In this document: in pieces, positions 14,299 to 16,207 of the stretch
Layout: each line of letters starts with the position of its first letter
Numbering within the stretch: the stretch's first letter is position 1
Source: an uncultured Lachnospiraceae bacterium
GTDB lineage: Bacteria > Bacillota > Clostridia > Lachnospirales > Lachnospiraceae
Direction: 5' to 3'
Length of the DNA: 16,207 nucleotides
Assembly: GCA_900555195.1 (NCBI GenBank)
Contig: USKC01000030.1
Location: 1 to 16,207, forward strand
The notes under the pieces: generated by a model
What the model was told of the DNA's origin: nothing
Database searches by the model: none
Seen by the model: only the letters and a program-made list of their open reading frames with translations
Made by a program: the position numbers and the translations under genes

Positions 14299-15762
14299 TC
14301 AGAATTGCATATAAATGAATTCTGTAGTCACTCCTTTCTCAGAAAAAAGCAGGATAATTAATAATAACAGAATATATACCGGCCATCGGATGAAGAAACG
14401 CTGCTTGGATACGGCGGCAATCACATCCGTTTTCAGGGAGGCCAGGTCATAAGCGAAAAGCAGAAGGAGCGGAAGGCAGTTATACAGCAGGTGAGGAACC
14501 GACAGGCCCATCTGTACGGCACTGTCATGGATATAGGCATAAGGGCTGGTGATCCCTGCAAACATGTGCTGGAGAATATAAAGCGCATCCGGCAGTGTGG
14601 CGGCCCGGAAGAAAATCCAGGCGAAGCAGACCAGCAGGAAGGTGATGGGTACCGTTACAATGCACAGCAGACGATGAAGGCGGCGATTGGTCTGGAAAGC
14701 AGATGTTTTGTGATTCCAGGGAAAGAAGCCTTCAATCACCTGAAGGGCGCCGTGAATACCGCCCCAGACCACATAATTCCAGCTGGCGCCATGCCATAGG
14801 CCGCTTATGAGGAAAGTGACCAGAATGTTCAGCCCATGCCGGAACTTGCCGACACGGTTGCCTCCGAGAGGAATGTAGATATAATCTCTCAGCCAGCTGG
14901 AGAGGGAGATATGCCATCTTCCCCAGAAATCTTTGATGGAAGAGGCAAAATAGGGGGAACGGAAATTCTGCGTCAGGTTAATGCCAAACAGCTTGGCGGA
15001 ACCGAGCGCAATATCCGTATAGCCGGAGAAATCACAATAAAGCTGTATCGCGTAGAAGAATGTGGTCAGAAGCAGAGCGAAGCCGGTATAGGAAGAGACA
15101 CTGTCATATACCTGGCTGACATATACGGAAAGCCCGTCGGCGATCACCAATTTTTTGAAATATCCCCAGGCCATGAGCTTCAGGCCATAGGTTGCCTGAT
15201 TATATTTGAAGCGGCGGGGTGCATGAAGCTGGGGCAGCAGTTTGGCTCCTCTTTCAATGGGACCCTGCATAACCTTAGGAAAGAAGGAGATATAGACCGC
15301 ATAAATTCCCGCATGCCTTTCCGCAGGAATCTGACCGCGGTATACATCCACCAGATAGCTGATGGTCTGAAAGGTGTAGAAAGAGATTCCGATTGGAAGA
15401 GCCAGTTTCAGCGTGAGCGGCTGCATGGGAATGGAAAATTTCTGCAGCAGGGCGGACAGATTTTCTGAAAAGAAATTCAGATATTTGAAGAAAAAGAGAC
15501 TGCCCACACACAATAGAATGGAAAGGATCAATATGGTCTTGCGCGTCGTTTTCTTTTCTCCTGCATTCTCCATCAGAATGCCCGCTGTGTAAGAAAGAGC
15601 AGTGGTGATCAACAGAACCGCCACATATTCCACACCCCAACTGGCGTAGAACCAGTAGCTTGCCATCAGCAAAAGAACCCAGCGTCCCTTTTTGGGAACC
15701 AGCCAGTAGAGAAGAAAAACGATAGGAAGGAAGGCGGCATAGCCGAAAGAATTAAATAACAT
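14299..15762 (-). CDS. AlgI-like MBOAT O-acyltransferase
   Basis: A 487-aa polytopic protein with the complete AlgI/PatA signature. It opens M-L-F-N-S-F-G-Y and L-Y-W-L-V-P-K-K-G-R-W. F-P-K-V-M-Q-G-P-I-E-R lies near 161-171, and C-D-F-S-G-Y-T-D-I-A near 243-252. H284 lies in F-W-G-R-W-H-I-S-L-S-S-W, and the catalytic-type H324 in G-L-W-H-G-A-S-W. About eleven hydrophobic segments are present. It is predicted to pass an acetyl group from a cytoplasmic donor across the membrane to the SGNH protein encoded just downstream. The ATG has GGAAAGG 7 nt upstream. It is a much closer match to AlgI than the MBOAT at 9270-10835 and has no ACP neighbour. The two MBOATs therefore probably add different groups. 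Its promoter lies about 150 nt upstream. Confidence 0.92.
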   Translation of the reverse strand: MLFNSFGYAAFLPIVFLLYWLVPKKGRWVLLLMASYWFYASWGVEYVAVLLITTALSYTAGILMENAGEKKTTRKTILILSILLCVGSLFFFKYLNFFSENLSALLQKFSIPMQPLTLKLALPIGISFYTFQTISYLVDVYRGQIPAERHAGIYAVYISFFPKVMQGPIERGAKLLPQLHAPRRFKYNQATYGLKLMAWGYFKKLVIADGLSVYVSQVYDSVSSYTGFALLLTTFFYAIQLYCDFSGYTDIALGSAKLFGINLTQNFRSPYFASSIKDFWGRWHISLSSWLRDYIYIPLGGNRVGKFRHGLNILVTFLISGLWHGASWNYVVWGGIHGALQVIEGFFPWNHKTSAFQTNRRLHRLLCIVTVPITFLLVCFAWIFFRAATLPDALYILQHMFAGITSPYAYIHDSAVQMGLSVPHLLYNCLPLLLLFAYDLASLKTDVIAAVSKQRFFIRWPVYILLLLIILLFSEKGVTTEFIYMQF

Positions 15763-15907
15763 GGAAGTACCTTTCCGCCGTTACAGCCTGTGGGAATGAG
15801 AAAGCACGGTGTTTTCGCATCCGGGCAAACGGCTTCGTTCACCGGCAAGAAGTCTTTCTGTCAAAACAGCCCTCTCCGGCAGTGATTTATAAAGAAAACC
15901 ATATTTT

Positions 15908-15937
15908 ATTATACTACGCAAGTGGAAAAATATACAA
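15908..15937 (-). promoter_or_regulatory. Candidate promoter for the AlgI-like/SGNH operon
   Basis: On the minus strand a perfect TATAAT (15913-15908) is preceded after 18 nt by TTGTAT (15937-15932), a weak -35 box with three matches. Transcription from about 15901 would give a leader of nearly 140 nt. I see no strong hairpin or riboswitch in that leader. Confidence 0.5.
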
Positions 15938-15944
15938 GCATAGA

Positions 15945-16103
15945 ATCATAAGGAGCCTTCGGCGAAGCGATGGAACGGCCCGGCCGCCTTGCCCCTGTGT
16001 ACCCCTCTGCGGCTTTGCATGACGCCCCCTGCGCCTGAGAACGCCGTTTGGCCCGGCTGGAATTCTTTTCCCGCAAGCCTGTGAAAAAATTGTGCTGTTT
16101 CCG
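15945..16103. other. GC-rich gene-free spacer
   Basis: Base composition changes abruptly from the AT-rich promoter to a GC-rich stretch with words such as GGCCCGGCCGCC. TGACGCCCC occurs at 16020-16028 and again at 16149-16157. Open frames on the minus strand overlap in several frames, have no ribosome site and are rich in Arg, Gly and Ala, as random GC-rich DNA would be. I call no gene. It resembles intergenic repeat DNA and continues into the structured region that follows. Confidence 0.5.
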
Positions 16104-16207
16104 GCATTTGCCTGCGGGAGTCCGTCCGCACGTCCTGGCGGCGTTGTTTGACGCCCCATAGGGGCGGAGTTTAGCCGCCATGCGGGCGAGCGCCCGCAGG
16201 CAAATGC
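16104..16207. repeat. Nested inverted-repeat structure at the window edge
   Basis: GCATTTGCCTGCGGG (16104-16118) is a perfect inverted match to CCCGCAGGCAAATGC (16193-16207). Inside, TGGCGGC (16136-16142) pairs with GCCGCCA (16174-16180), and inside that CGCCCC-ATA-GGGGCG (16152-16166) is a hairpin. TGCGGGCG-AG-CGCCCGCA (16181-16198) offers a competing hairpin. The outer arms may extend past the window. No transposase is visible, so a REP/MITE-like intergenic repeat or a structured RNA is possible. Confidence 0.65.

Noticed and set aside
15763..15900. A riboswitch or attenuator in the leader of the AlgI-like operon
   Set aside because: I could find no strong paired structure or U-tract in this 138-nt stretch.
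15909..16181. Overlapping minus-strand open frames of 60-90 codons in the GC-rich end region
   Set aside because: Several frames are open at once, the products are Arg/Gly/Ala-rich, and no start site is visible. This is typical of GC-rich intergenic repeat DNA.
16104..16207. Terminal inverted repeats of an insertion sequence
   Set aside because: The arms are only about 75 nt apart and enclose no coding sequence. At most this is a non-autonomous element.

Overview
The window looks like chromosome of a mid-GC Firmicute, most likely a Lachnospiraceae-type gut Clostridium. The grounds are strong AGGAGG-type ribosome binding sites, frequent TTG/GTG starts, sigma-A-like promoters with 17-18 nt spacers, a Gram-positive style lipoprotein and two GC-rich intergenic repeat regions. 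The genus cannot be fixed from the sequence alone. Every protein gene fits the assembly or decoration of a cell-surface glycan. There are no RNA genes, CRISPR arrays, transposases or phage genes.

Layout. (1) 69-3232, minus strand: a two-gene operon of GT-C (PMT_2/ArnT-like) polyprenyl-phosphate-sugar-dependent glycosyltransferases, with a promoter at 3268-3296 and a possible terminator at 45-81. (2) 3503-6857, plus strand, divergent from a strong promoter at 3382-3410: a GtrB/DPM-like GT2 enzyme, a YdjC/ChbG-type sugar deacetylase and a DUF6056-type multi-pass membrane protein. (3) 6858-7202: a gene-free, GC-rich stretch with a 61-nt palindrome and a second hairpin whose loop resembles that of the first. 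(4) 7203-11813, plus strand: an FkbH-like HAD/GNAT protein, an acyl carrier protein, an MBOAT membrane acyltransferase (TTG start) and a second polyprenyl-phosphate GT2. (5) 11984-13048, plus strand, with its own promoter: an SGNH/GDSL lipoprotein. It is followed by a bidirectional terminator at 13085-13155. (6) 15762-13162, minus strand: a second MBOAT (AlgI-like) coupled to a membrane-anchored SGNH protein. (7) 15763-16207: the leader and promoter of that operon, then a GC-rich, highly structured intergenic region running off the window.

Proposed roles (inference). The left half resembles the Francisella FlmF2-NaxD-FlmK scheme. A GT2 loads an N-acetyl sugar on undecaprenyl phosphate, a YdjC-family enzyme deacetylates it, and an ArnT-like GT-C transferase moves the sugar to an acceptor outside the membrane. 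The FkbH-ACP-MBOAT block resembles dltA-dltC-dltB with the loading enzyme exchanged. FkbH-family proteins charge an ACP with a glyceryl unit from 1,3-bisphosphoglycerate, and the adjacent MBOAT could pass that unit through the membrane to a glycan. The SGNH lipoprotein may act with it as DltD does, or may remove the group. The right-hand AlgI/SGNH pair looks like a separate O-acetylation module. Together the locus may encode a surface polymer carrying amino-sugar, acyl and acetyl substituents. The FkbH-ACP-MBOAT module is the best candidate for an undescribed system.
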